From the NCBI GenBank assembly GCA_007129145.1, contig SKWC01000321.1, positions 1 through 11,321 of the forward strand: 11,321 bases of DNA. The letters are read 5' to 3'. The notes beneath the pieces were generated by a model. It was not told the DNA's origin and searched no databases. It saw only the letters and a program-made list of their open reading frames with translations. The translations under genes and the position numbers were made by a program. Below, in pieces: positions 1-6,573 of this stretch. The stretch comes from Rubritepida sp. GTDB lineage: Bacteria; Pseudomonadota; Alphaproteobacteria; Acetobacterales; Acetobacteraceae. Position 1 is the first letter of the stretch; every line of letters starts with the position of its first letter.

Positions 1-2
1 CG

Positions 3-518
3 GGGCCGGGGCATGCCGGCGCGGCCGGGATTGCGCTGCAGCGCCGCCTCGCCTCGGGCGCGCCGGCGCTGCTGGCGGATGCGGCCGGCGGCACCTTCTG
101 GGAGCTGGACCCGGCGCGTGGCCAGGTCCGGGCGGTGCTGGAGCCGGGGCTGGGCGGGACGGGCGGGCTGTCGCAGGAGGCCGCCTGGCGCTTCGCTCGG
201 CTGGAGCAGAACCGCCGCGCCGCCACCGTGTACCAGCGGACCTACACCATCGATGCGCGCGGCAATGTGCTGCGCGAGACGCTGACCCATGGCGCGCAAC
301 AAGGCCGCCGCGTGGACCAGATGGCCCGTGCCGCGCAGCGCGGACCCCGGCCCAGCCAGGGCGGAGCGGCGATGGAATATGTCGAGCTGGTGAATTTCGT
401 CCTGGAGAACATGGTGTTCACCAGTTTCAACTACGCGATGGGCGGAATGCTGGTGCTGTGCAAGGGCACGCTCTGGCTGTTCGACGTGGTCACCGACGGG
501 GTCTTCGCCCAGCCATGA
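3..518 (+). CDS. 3' part of an unrecognised protein (5' end outside the window)
   Basis: The frame is open from the left edge to a TGA at 516-518, giving 171 visible residues. I do not recognise a family. The first ~90 residues are Ala/Gly/Arg-rich and include a stretch reading TFWELDPARGQVRAVLEPGL, followed by an acidic/aromatic segment (EAAWRFARLEQN). A basic, Gln/Arg-rich linker follows at about visible residues 97-117. The last ~50 residues turn markedly hydrophobic (from MEYVELVNFVLENMVF through GMLVLCKGTLWLFDVV), which could be a membrane-associated or buried helical C-terminus. An internal GTG at 135 could be mistaken for the start, but the frame is continuously open upstream with matching codon bias, so I treat the gene as truncated by the window edge. 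It lies 37 bp ahead of the next plus-strand gene, so co-transcription is likely. Confidence 0.6.
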   Translation, partial: GPGHAGAAGIALQRRLASGAPALLADAAGGTFWELDPARGQVRAVLEPGLGGTGGLSQEAAWRFARLEQNRRAATVYQRTYTIDARGNVLRETLTHGAQQGRRVDQMARAAQRGPRPSQGGAAMEYVELVNFVLENMVFTSFNYAMGGMLVLCKGTLWLFDVVTDGVFAQP

Positions 519-543
519 CGGCGCCGCTCAAGTGTTTCCCGGA

Positions 544-548
544 AGGAG
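544..548 (+). promoter_or_regulatory. Ribosome binding site deciding the start of the secreted protein
   Basis: AGGAG is at ideal distance (7 nt) from GTG 556 and too close (1 nt) to ATG 550. It therefore supports the GTG start, which adds no residues before the basic n-region of the signal peptide. Confidence 0.55.
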
Positions 549-555
549 AATGGAT

Positions 556-1146
556 GTGACGTTCCCGCGCCGATTGACGCTGGCCCCGCTGGGTCTTGGC
601 CTTGCCCTGCTGCTCAGCCCGGCCCCGGCCGCCGCCGATGAGCTGCGCGAGGCCCTGGCCGAAGCCACCCGCGCCTATGAGGCCGGCGACATTCCCGCCA
701 CCCGCATGGCGCTGGCCGAGGCGCAGCAGCTTCTGCAGCAGCGCGCGGGCGACCAGCTTGCCGCCGCGCTGCCCGACGCCCTGCCCGGCTGGGAGGCCGA
801 GGAACCGAGCGCCGACACGGCGGGCGGGCTGGCGCTGCTGGGCGGGGCGGGCATGATCCAGGCCTCGCGGCGCTACACCCACCCGGAAGGCCGCAGCGTC
901 GAGATCGAGGTCTCGGCCGACAACCCGCTGATGGGCCAGATGATGATGGTGTTCAGCAACCCCGCCATGGCGGGGGCGATGGGCCGGCTGGTGCGCGTCG
1001 GCCAGGCGCGCGCCATCCAGCAGCAGGACGGCCAGCTGCTGATGATGCTGAACAACCGCTTCCTGGTGCAGATCTCGGGAGATGGCACGGCGGAGGAGAA
1101 ACTCGCCTACGCCCGCGCCATCGACCCCTCCCGGCTGCCCCAGTAG
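556..1146 (+). CDS. Small secreted (periplasmic) protein of unknown function
   Basis: About 196 residues. The N-terminus is a typical Sec signal: basic TFPRR, then a Leu-rich core (LGLGLALLL) and an Ala-rich cleavage site near residue 27 (APAAA before DE). The mature protein starts with a helical, acidic segment (DELREALAEATRAYEAGD) and has Gln/Ala-rich helix to about residue 80. A region with likely beta strands (SRRYTHPEGRSVEIEVSAD), Met-rich patches (GQMMMVFSNP, LLMMLNNRF) and a polar C-terminus ending SRLPQ follow. No catalytic motif is visible. An AAGGAG at 543-548 lies only 1 nt before the ATG at 550 but 7 nt before the in-frame GTG at 556, so I prefer the GTG. It is probably in one operon with the preceding partial gene and is convergent with Bug receptor 1 (17-nt gap). 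Secretion is well supported, but the function is unknown. Confidence 0.72.
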   Translation: MTFPRRLTLAPLGLGLALLLSPAPAAADELREALAEATRAYEAGDIPATRMALAEAQQLLQQRAGDQLAAALPDALPGWEAEEPSADTAGGLALLGGAGMIQASRRYTHPEGRSVEIEVSADNPLMGQMMMVFSNPAMAGAMGRLVRVGQARAIQQQDGQLLMMLNNRFLVQISGDGTAEEKLAYARAIDPSRLPQ

Positions 1147-1153
1147 CCGGGAG

Positions 1154-1179
1154 CCAGCCGCCTTCAGCCCGCCGGCTGG
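1154..1179. terminator. Inverted repeat at a convergent gene junction
   Basis: CCAGCCG (1154-1160) and CGGCTGG (1173-1179) form a perfect 7-bp stem with a 12-nt loop. It spans the 17-nt gap between the stop of the secreted protein (1146) and the stop of the minus-strand Bug gene (1164). An alternative 6-bp pairing, AGCCGG (1145-1150) with CCGGCT (1172-1177), is also possible. There is no U-tract on either side, so it would be at most a Rho-assisted or bidirectional stem that protects the 3' ends. In DNA this GC-rich, chance hairpins are common. Confidence 0.25.
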
Positions 1180-2141
1180 ATGCCGGCGCGCGTCGCCGTC
1201 GCGCGGATCAGCGCACGCTCGCGCGTCAGCCAGGCGGCGAAGCCAGCCGGCTGCTGCTCGCTCGCGGCGGCGATCTCCGCACCCAGTTCCGCCTGGCGGG
1301 CGCGATAGGCCGGATCGGCCAGCCCCGCGCGCGCCGCATCGCCCAGCACGGCCAGCACCGCCTCGGGCGTGCCGCGCGGCGCGACCAGCCCGGCCCAGGA
1401 GCCGCCGGTCAGGTTCAGCCCGCTCTCGATCAACGTCGGCACCTCGGACACGATGGGCAGCCGCCCAGCCGAGGACACGGCCAGGATGCGCGAACGACCG
1501 TCGCGGAAGGTCGGCAGCACGGTCGAGATCTCGGCCATCACCACCGGGATGGTCCCGGAGAGCATGTCGGGCACGGATTGGCTCGATCCGCGGTAGGGCA
1601 CATGGGTGAAGCGGATGTCGGCGGTGGCCATCACCTGCTCGATCAGGAAATGCGTGGCGCTGCCCTGGCCGGAGGAGCCGATGGCCACCTCGCCCGGCCG
1701 GGCGCGGGCGGCGGCCAGCACATCGGCCACGCTGCGCCAGGGGCTGTCGGCGCGGACGGTCAGCGTCACGGGGCTGCGGCTAATCATGGAGATGGGCGCG
1801 AAATCAGCCGCCGGGTCATAGGACAGCCGCGCCTGGAGCACCGGCGCGTTGGTCAGCGGCCCGTTGGAGCCGAGCAGCAGCGTGTGCCCGTCGGGATCGG
1901 ACTTGGCCACGAAATCGGCCCCCACCGTTCCGCCCGCGCCGGCGCGGTTCTCCACCACCACGGGCTGGCCGAGGCGCGCGGCCATGCGCTCGCCGATCAG
2001 CCGCGCCTGGAAGTCGGAGGAGGTGCCGGCGGCGAAGGGCACGATGATGCGCACAGGGCGCTGCGGAAAGGACTGGGCGAAGGCGGCGGGGCCCAGCAGC
2101 AGCGCGGGCGCGGCCAGGAACAGGCGGCGGTGCATGGACAT
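1164..2141 (-). CDS. Tripartite tricarboxylate transporter receptor (Bug/TctC family), copy 1
   Basis: A 325-residue periplasmic solute-binding protein of the Bug (TctC) family. These proteins capture small carboxylates or related compounds for a TctAB membrane pair. The start is ATG 2141, preceded by GAGGAAG about 9-11 nt upstream; ATG 2135 is an in-frame alternative. The signal peptide is residues 1-22 (HRRLFLAAPALLL, then AFA before QS). The family's opening strand follows (FPQRPVRIIVPFAAGTSSD, about 25-43), then VVVENRAGAGGTVGADFVA and DPDGHTLLLGSNG, and the domain-2 loop HVPYRGSSQSVPDMLSG. The length matches the family norm (about 320-330). The canonical GG after the first strand (PFAAGG) is GTSSD here, which may tune the ligand pocket. 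No tctA or tctB gene lies in the window, so it is an orphan receptor here. It is divergent from the ThDP enzyme across 126 bp, which may hold shared promoters. The ligand cannot be named from sequence. Confidence 0.93.
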   Translation of the reverse strand: MSMHRRLFLAAPALLLGPAAFAQSFPQRPVRIIVPFAAGTSSDFQARLIGERMAARLGQPVVVENRAGAGGTVGADFVAKSDPDGHTLLLGSNGPLTNAPVLQARLSYDPAADFAPISMISRSPVTLTVRADSPWRSVADVLAAARARPGEVAIGSSGQGSATHFLIEQVMATADIRFTHVPYRGSSQSVPDMLSGTIPVVMAEISTVLPTFRDGRSRILAVSSAGRLPIVSEVPTLIESGLNLTGGSWAGLVAPRGTPEAVLAVLGDAARAGLADPAYRARQAELGAEIAAASEQQPAGFAAWLTRERALIRATATRAGIQPAG

Positions 2142-2199
2142 GGGCGGGTGCTTCCTCGTTTTGTGCCGGTCAGGCTGGCACGCGCGGCTCCTCCCGCAC

Positions 2200-2222
2200 A
2201 AGGGGGTTCCACCGCCCCCCTT
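2200..2222. promoter_or_regulatory. Inverted repeat in the divergent Bug 1 / ThDP-enzyme promoter region
   Basis: AAGGGGG (2200-2206) and CCCCCTT (2216-2222) form a perfect 7-bp dyad with a 9-nt spacer. It lies roughly mid-way in the 126-bp gap between the two divergent starts (2141 and 2268). It could be an operator for a regulator encoded elsewhere, or a leader hairpin. No convincing -35/-10 pair was identified around it. The call rests only on symmetry and location. Confidence 0.25.
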
Positions 2223-2252
2223 TCGTGACAGCATGGCGGGCGGAAACCGCCC

Positions 2253-2257
2253 AAGGA
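2253..2257 (+). promoter_or_regulatory. Ribosome binding site of the ThDP-dependent enzyme
   Basis: AAGGA lies 10 nt ahead of ATG 2268 and supports that start over in-frame alternatives. The resulting N-terminus (PAPYTVADLVAEFLARIG) is the normal start of the family's first helix. Confidence 0.5.
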
Positions 2258-2267
2258 ACCCCCGCCC

Positions 2268-3965
2268 ATGAGCCAGAGCCCCGCCCCCTACACCGTCGCC
2301 GACCTGGTGGCCGAGTTCCTCGCGCGCATCGGGGTGCGCACCGCCTTCGGCATCGTCTCGGTGCACAATGTGCCGATGCTGGACGCGATCGGGCGGCGCA
2401 ACGCCATCCGCTACGTCATGTGCCGCGGCGAGATGGGCGGGGCACACATGGCCGACGCCTATGGGCGCGTCAGCGGGGGCCTGGGCGTGCTGTTCACCAG
2501 CACCGGGCCCGGCATGGCGAACAGCGTGGGCGGGCTGGTCGAGGCGCGCTTCGCCGGGACGCCGCTTCTGCACATCACCGGCCAGTCGGCCACGAAGTTC
2601 CTGGATCGCGACATGGGCAGCGTGCATGACGTGCCCGGCCAGACCATGATCCTGGCGGGTGCGGGCAAGGCGGCCTATCGCGTGCGCGCCGCCAGCGAGG
2701 CGCTGGGCGTGCTGACGCGCGCCGCGGCCGAGGCGATGGCCCCGCGCCCCGGCCCCGTCTCGGTCGAGATCCCCATCGACATCCAGCGCACCGCCATCGC
2801 CCGCCCCGCCGCGCTGGATGCGCTGGAACTGCCCCTGCCCGCGGGCCTGCCCCCCTGCCCCGCCGCGCTGGACGAGGTGGCGGAGATGCTGGCGCGCGCG
2901 AAGCGCCCCATGCTGTGGCTCGGCAATGGGGCGCGCCGCGCGCGCGAGGAGGTGGCGGCGCTGCATGCGCTCGGCTTCGGCGCCGTCTCCTCCTGGAACG
3001 GCCGCGGCGTCATCCCCGAGGACCACCCGATGACGCTGGGGGGCATGCACGGCAACGGCAGCCCGCGCGTGACGGCCTTCTACGAAACCGTGGATGCGAT
3101 GCTGGTGCTGGGCTCGCGGCTGCGCATGCATGAGACGATGGAGGGCGCGCTGAAGCTGCCCGCCAACCTCATCCATGTGGATTGCGACCCGGCGGCGAAT
3201 GGCCGCACCCATGCGAGCCAGTATTTCCTGCATGGCGATGTCGGGCTGGTGGCGCAGGGGCTGGCCGAGCGGCTGAAGGGCCGCATGGGCGTCGAGCCCG
3301 GCTTCGCCCAGACCTTCCAGGAGCTGCGCCGGCTGGCCACCGAGGAATATCTCGCCACCCTCGGCCCCTATGCGGGCTTCTCGGCGCAGCTTCGCGAGGC
3401 GATGCCGCGCGATGCCGTCTTCGTGCGCGACATCACGCTGAACAACTCGACCTGGGGCTACCGCATCTTCCCCATCTATGACCCGCGCACCGCCATGCAC
3501 CCGGTGGGGGCGGCCATCGGCCCGGGCCTGCCCATGGGCATCGGCGCCGCGCTGGCGGCGGCCGAGGTCAATCCGGGGCGCCGCACCGTCGCCATGGTGG
3601 GCGATGGCGGCTTCGCGATGAACATGAGCGAGCTGTGGAGCGCCGTGCAGGAGCGCGCCAACCTGTGCATCGTGGTGATGAACGACCGCGGCTATGGCGT
3701 GATCCGCCACATCCAGGACGCGACCGTGGACGGCCGGCGCTTCGGCCATGACCTGTTGGCGCCGGACCTCTCGCAGCTGGCCGCGCTGGCGGGGATGCCC
3801 TTCTTCCGCTGCGCCACGGCGGATTCCTTCGGCTCCACGGTGGCGCAGGCACTGGCGATGGACGGGCCCACCCTGGTCGAGGTGGACATGACCGCCATCG
3901 GCCCCTTCCCGGCCTATGCGCCCTACAACACCATGGGCAAGCACGCCGAGCGGGCGCGCATGTAG
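2268..3965 (+). CDS. ThDP-dependent enzyme, acetolactate synthase / benzoylformate decarboxylase superfamily
   Basis: 565 residues, full length for the ThDP (thiamine diphosphate) enzymes that decarboxylate or ligate 2-oxo acids. The order is the N-terminal PYR domain (about 8-175), a central domain (about 195-325) and the C-terminal PP domain (about 380-540). The catalytic PYR-domain Glu is E55 in MCRGEMGGAHMADAYGR, equivalent to the RHEQGA motif of acetolactate synthase. The cofactor/Mg motif starts at G445-D446-G447 (GDGGFAMNMSELWSA) and ends at MNDRGYG (471-477). Two oddities stand out. The usual Asn that binds Mg 27 residues after the motif Asp is Asp473 here (ND rather than NN). Near the N-terminus, GIVSVHN (28-34) replaces the common GxPGxxN. 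Similar ND-type sequences exist in uncharacterised ThDP enzymes as far as I recall, so it is not necessarily inactive. No small regulatory subunit follows, which argues against a housekeeping IlvB role. Its partners are probably the adjacent Bug receptors and amidase. The substrate is unknown. Confidence 0.88.
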   Translation: MSQSPAPYTVADLVAEFLARIGVRTAFGIVSVHNVPMLDAIGRRNAIRYVMCRGEMGGAHMADAYGRVSGGLGVLFTSTGPGMANSVGGLVEARFAGTPLLHITGQSATKFLDRDMGSVHDVPGQTMILAGAGKAAYRVRAASEALGVLTRAAAEAMAPRPGPVSVEIPIDIQRTAIARPAALDALELPLPAGLPPCPAALDEVAEMLARAKRPMLWLGNGARRAREEVAALHALGFGAVSSWNGRGVIPEDHPMTLGGMHGNGSPRVTAFYETVDAMLVLGSRLRMHETMEGALKLPANLIHVDCDPAANGRTHASQYFLHGDVGLVAQGLAERLKGRMGVEPGFAQTFQELRRLATEEYLATLGPYAGFSAQLREAMPRDAVFVRDITLNNSTWGYRIFPIYDPRTAMHPVGAAIGPGLPMGIGAALAAAEVNPGRRTVAMVGDGGFAMNMSELWSAVQERANLCIVVMNDRGYGVIRHIQDATVDGRRFGHDLLAPDLSQLAALAGMPFFRCATADSFGSTVAQALAMDGPTLVEVDMTAIGPFPAYAPYNTMGKHAERARM

Positions 3966-3972
3966 CGCACCC
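3952..3972. terminator. Interrupted stem at the ThDP-enzyme / amidase convergent junction
   Basis: GGG (3952-3954) and GCGC (3956-3959) pair with GCGC (3965-3968) and CCC (3970-3972). There is one C/A mismatch, and the 5-nt loop ATGTA adjoins the TAG stop of the ThDP gene. The two convergent stops are only 7 bp apart, so any terminator must overlap coding sequence. No U-tract is present. This is weak evidence. Confidence 0.2.
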
Positions 3973-5433
3973 CTACTCCGTCGCGGGCGGGGGGACCTCG
4001 CCCGGGCGCGGGTCGATGGGCAGCATCCGGTCGAAACCCGCCGCGCGCTCGAACAGGGCGGCGGCGGCCAGCGCCACCTCCTCGCGCCGCGGGGGGGCCG
4101 CGATCTGCAGCCCGATCGGCCGGCCATGCCGGTCGAAGCCGCAGGGCACCGCCACCGCGGGGCTGCCGGCCATGGTCATGGCGGCGTTCATCATGGAGCC
4201 GGCCATGTAGTTCTCGAGCTTCATCCCCGCGATGGTCTCGGGGTTGCGGAGCATCACATCGAAGGCGGCCGTGGGGGCGCCCGGTGTCACGAACACATCG
4301 AAGCGGCGGAACATCGCGACCATGCGGCGGAAGAAGGCCGCGCGCTCGCGGTCGGCCCAGGCCAGGCGGCTGGGCGTCGCATCCAGCCCGCGCTGGGTGT
4401 TCCAGATGATGTCGGGCTTCAGCATCTCGCGGTGCGTCTGCATCTGGATCTCGCGGTCCACCACGAAATGCTGGCTGCGCAGCACCAGGAAGGCCTCGCT
4501 GAGCTCGCCCAGGTCGGGGGCGAATTCCTCCACCTCGCAGCCCAGGTCGCGGAAATGGCGCATCGCGGCGGCGCAGATCTCGCGCACCTCGCGGTCCACC
4601 GGAAGCTGGCCGTTGTAGTCGGCGCTGAAGGCGATGCGCAGCGGCAGCCTTCCCTCGGCCCGGGCCACGGCCTCGGCGTAGGAGGTGGCGGGGGCGTCAT
4701 AGGTCAGCGGGTCCTCGGGGCACCAGCCGGCCATGGTGTCGAGGAACAGCGCCAGGTCCGGGATGCTGCGCGCCATCGGCCCCTGCACCGACAGGGGCGA
4801 GAAGAGGTTGTTCACGCTGCCGCGGGTGATGCGGCCAGGGCTCGGCCGCAGCCCCACCACCGAGCAGTAGGTGGCCGGCCGCCGCGTGCTGCCGCCATGG
4901 TCGGTGCCCTGCGCCAGCCAGACCTCGCCGGTGGCGAGCGAGACGGCGCCGCCGCCGGTGCTGCCGCCGCAGGTCAGCGACGTGTTCCAGGGGTTGCGGG
5001 TGCGGCCGAACACCTCGTTGAAGGTGGAGCCGCCGGCGCCGAATTCGGGCGTGTTGGACTTGCCGATAACGATGCCGCCCAGCGCCTCGATGCGCTCCAC
5101 GATGGGGTGCGAACGCTCCGGCACATGATCCTTGAAGATGGGCGAGCCATAGGTGGTGCGCACGCCCGCCACATCGGTCAGGTCCTTGATGGACACCGGC
5201 AGCCCGCCGAGCCAGCCGGGCTGGCCCTCGCGCTCGCGCCCCTGCCCGTCCATCAGCCGCTTCGCATGGGCGCGCGCGCGGTCCAGGCACAGCGTGGGCA
5301 GGGCGTTCACCGCGGGTTCGACCGCGGCGATGCGCGCCGCCGCGGCCTCGACCAGTTCGAGGGGGGAGATCTCGCGGCGGGCGAGGCGGGCCACGGCCTC
5401 GGAGGCCGTGAGGCGGATCAGGTCATCGCTCAT
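3973..5433 (-). CDS. Amidase-signature family hydrolase
   Basis: 486 residues, the usual length for this family of Ser-cisSer-Lys amidohydrolases, which cleave carboxamides, carbamates or related bonds. The triad is intact: K83 in PVSIKDLTDVAG, cis-Ser S158 in CGGSTGGGA, and nucleophile S182 in GTDHGGSTRRP. The signature glycine loop deviates from the common GGSSGGSA: the second Ser is Thr159 and the later Ser is Gly162. There is no signal peptide, so it should be cytosolic. I chose ATG 5433 because MSDDLIRLTASEAVARL is the family's standard N-terminus. An in-frame ATG at 5457 would add eight residues unlike the family. No Shine-Dalgarno is visible before either ATG, and both lie in opposite arms of a strong hairpin. 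It lies 61 nt downstream of Bug receptor 2 on the same strand, which suggests an operon in which the receptor brings in an amide or its precursor. It is not evidently GatA, since no gatB or gatC is near. Confidence 0.92.
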   Translation of the reverse strand: MSDDLIRLTASEAVARLARREISPLELVEAAAARIAAVEPAVNALPTLCLDRARAHAKRLMDGQGREREGQPGWLGGLPVSIKDLTDVAGVRTTYGSPIFKDHVPERSHPIVERIEALGGIVIGKSNTPEFGAGGSTFNEVFGRTRNPWNTSLTCGGSTGGGAVSLATGEVWLAQGTDHGGSTRRPATYCSVVGLRPSPGRITRGSVNNLFSPLSVQGPMARSIPDLALFLDTMAGWCPEDPLTYDAPATSYAEAVARAEGRLPLRIAFSADYNGQLPVDREVREICAAAMRHFRDLGCEVEEFAPDLGELSEAFLVLRSQHFVVDREIQMQTHREMLKPDIIWNTQRGLDATPSRLAWADRERAAFFRRMVAMFRRFDVFVTPGAPTAAFDVMLRNPETIAGMKLENYMAGSMMNAAMTMAGSPAVAVPCGFDRHGRPIGLQIAAPPRREEVALAAAALFERAAGFDRMLPIDPRPGEVPPPATE

Positions 5434-5461
5434 GCCCGGAGTGTGGCACCCGGGCATGAGC
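5428..5461. promoter_or_regulatory. 12-bp perfect inverted repeat covering the amidase start codon
   Basis: GCTCATGCCCGG (5428-5439) and CCGGGCATGAGC (5450-5461) are exact reverse complements separated by 10 nt. In the minus-strand mRNA the stem can extend by 3 more pairs (GUG/CAC around a CCA triloop) past one bulged U. The amidase ATG (5433-5431) sits inside the 3' arm, and a second in-frame ATG (5457-5455) sits inside the 5' arm. The region that should hold the ribosome binding site is in the loop and arm, and no Shine-Dalgarno is visible. There is no U-tract, so a simple intrinsic terminator is unlikely. It may gate translation of the amidase relative to the upstream Bug gene, or be a protein-binding palindrome. 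A competing 6-bp hairpin (GCAGGG 5460-5465 with CCCTGC 5479-5484) overlaps its edge. Confidence 0.55.
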
Positions 5462-5494
5462 AGGGCCAGGGGGTGGGACCCTGCCTGTGGCGTG

Positions 5495-6472
5495 TCAGCC
5501 GACGGTGATGTTCTGGCTGCGGATCACCTCGGTCCAGGTCTCGGTCTCACGCGCCAGCGTCTCGCGCAGCAGGGCGGCGTCGCCCACCCAGGTGCTGACC
5601 CCCGCGCCGGCCAGGCGCTCGGCCACCTCCGCGTCGCGGACCGCGATGTCCAACGCCGCAGCCAGGCGCGAGACGACCGCATCGGGCAGGCCGGCCGGGC
5701 CGAACAGCGCCTGCCAGAACACCGACTGGAAGCCCTCGACCGTCTCGCCCACCGGCGGCAGGTCGGGCAGCACCGCCACGCGCTCGGCCGAGGTGACGGC
5801 CACGCCGCGGGAATGGCCGGCGCGCATGGCACTGGTCGCCTCCTGGGCGGCGGCGAACATGCACTGGATGCGGCCCGCGGCCAGGTCCACCAGCGCCGGC
5901 GCCCCCCCGCGATAGGGCACATGCACCACATCAATGCCGGTCCGCGCGCGGAACAGCTCGAGCGTCATGTGGTTGATGGCCCCCACGCCCGAGCTTCCCC
6001 AACTCACCTGGCCCGGGTTCGCCTTTGCGTAGTCGATCACTTCCTGCACGGTGCGCGGGGGGAAATCGGGATGCACATGCAGCACGAAGGGCGACATGGT
6101 GGCGCAGCCGATCGGGGTGAAGGCGGTGCGCGGGTCGCGCGGCTGGGAGGTCGGCTGCAGCGCCGGCAGCACCGCGAGCGAGGTGGTGCCCATCAGCAGC
6201 GTGTAGCCATCGGGCCGCTGCTGCGCGACATGGGCGTTGCCGATGGCGGTGCCCGCGCCGGCACGCGCCTCGACGGCGATGGACTGGCCCAGTTCCCGCT
6301 CCATGCGGCGCGCGATCAGGGTGGAGCCGAACTCCGTGGCGCCGCCGGGCGGATAGGGGTTGACCAGGATGATCGGGCGGGTCGGGTAGGCCTGGGCCGA
6401 GGCGCCGCGCGTGAGCAGCGCGGGGGCGGCCAGGGCAGGGATCCCAGCCAGCAGGATGCGACGTGAAACCAT
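5495..6472 (-). CDS. Tripartite tricarboxylate transporter receptor (Bug/TctC family), copy 2
   Basis: A 325-residue periplasmic binding protein. ATG 6472 has a strong GGAGG (6485-6481) 8 nt upstream, while longer in-frame starts lack this. The signal peptide is residues 1-26 (SRRILLAGIPALAAPALL, then ASA before QAY). Its SRRxL start is loosely Tat-like, but a Sec route is equally possible. Family features in order are YPTRPIILVNPYPPGGATE (about 29-47), AVEARAGAGTAIGNAHVA, RPDGYTLLMGTTS, SWGSSGVGAINHMTLELF, and HVPYRGGAPALVDLAAGRIQ, which is a closer match to consensus than copy 1. No TctAB membrane genes are nearby, so it must use a permease encoded elsewhere or act as a sensor-type receptor. 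It is probably the first gene of a Bug-amidase transcript. Copies 1 and 2 have the same length but clearly different sequences, so they are not a recent duplication. Confidence 0.93.
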   Translation of the reverse strand: MVSRRILLAGIPALAAPALLTRGASAQAYPTRPIILVNPYPPGGATEFGSTLIARRMERELGQSIAVEARAGAGTAIGNAHVAQQRPDGYTLLMGTTSLAVLPALQPTSQPRDPRTAFTPIGCATMSPFVLHVHPDFPPRTVQEVIDYAKANPGQVSWGSSGVGAINHMTLELFRARTGIDVVHVPYRGGAPALVDLAAGRIQCMFAAAQEATSAMRAGHSRGVAVTSAERVAVLPDLPPVGETVEGFQSVFWQALFGPAGLPDAVVSRLAAALDIAVRDAEVAERLAGAGVSTWVGDAALLRETLARETETWTEVIRSQNITVG

Positions 6473-6480
6473 CTTCGTTT

Positions 6481-6485
6481 CCTCC
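6481..6485 (-). promoter_or_regulatory. Ribosome binding site of Bug receptor 2
   Basis: GGAGG on the minus strand, 8 nt ahead of ATG 6472. It is one of the best-matched sites in the window and fixes the start that gives a clean signal peptide. Confidence 0.6.
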
Positions 6486-6505
6486 GGTGTTTTTGCAGTC
6501 GGCGG

Positions 6506-6535
6506 ACTGAAGGCGAGGTGGCGCGTGCCGGTCAA
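6506..6535 (-). promoter_or_regulatory. Possible sigma70-type promoter for Bug receptor 2
   Basis: On the minus strand, TTGACC (6535-6530) matches the -35 consensus at 5 of 6. After an 18-nt spacer, TTCAGT (6511-6506) matches the -10 at only 3 of 6. It is placed 34 nt ahead of the start codon. A small dyad, CAGTC-GGCG-GACTG (6496-6509), overlaps the -10 and could be an operator. Support is weak because the -10 is poor. Confidence 0.25.
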
Positions 6536-6573
6536 GCATTTTGCGCGGCGCAGGAATTGCTAGGGATCAGCGC

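Noticed and set aside
2176..2191. TGGCACG in the Bug 1 / ThDP gap as the -24 element of a sigma54 promoter
   Set aside because: The -12 element (TTGCW at the right spacing) is absent; the sequence there reads GCTCC.
2142..4127. A minus-strand frame that stays open upstream of Bug receptor 1, giving a 987-residue product
   Set aside because: The added part is antisense to the ThDP gene, is His/Arg/Gly-rich low-complexity sequence, and precedes a perfect signal peptide with its own ATG and ribosome binding site. High GC keeps antisense frames open.
3973..5433. GatA subunit of the tRNA amidotransferase
   Set aside because: No gatB or gatC genes are near, the glycine loop is atypical, and the neighbour is a Bug receptor, which suggests a catabolic amidase.
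3916..5508. A plus-strand frame of 530 codons across the amidase gene
   Set aside because: It is antisense to a gene with an intact catalytic triad, and its translation is His/Gly/Arg-rich with no family features.
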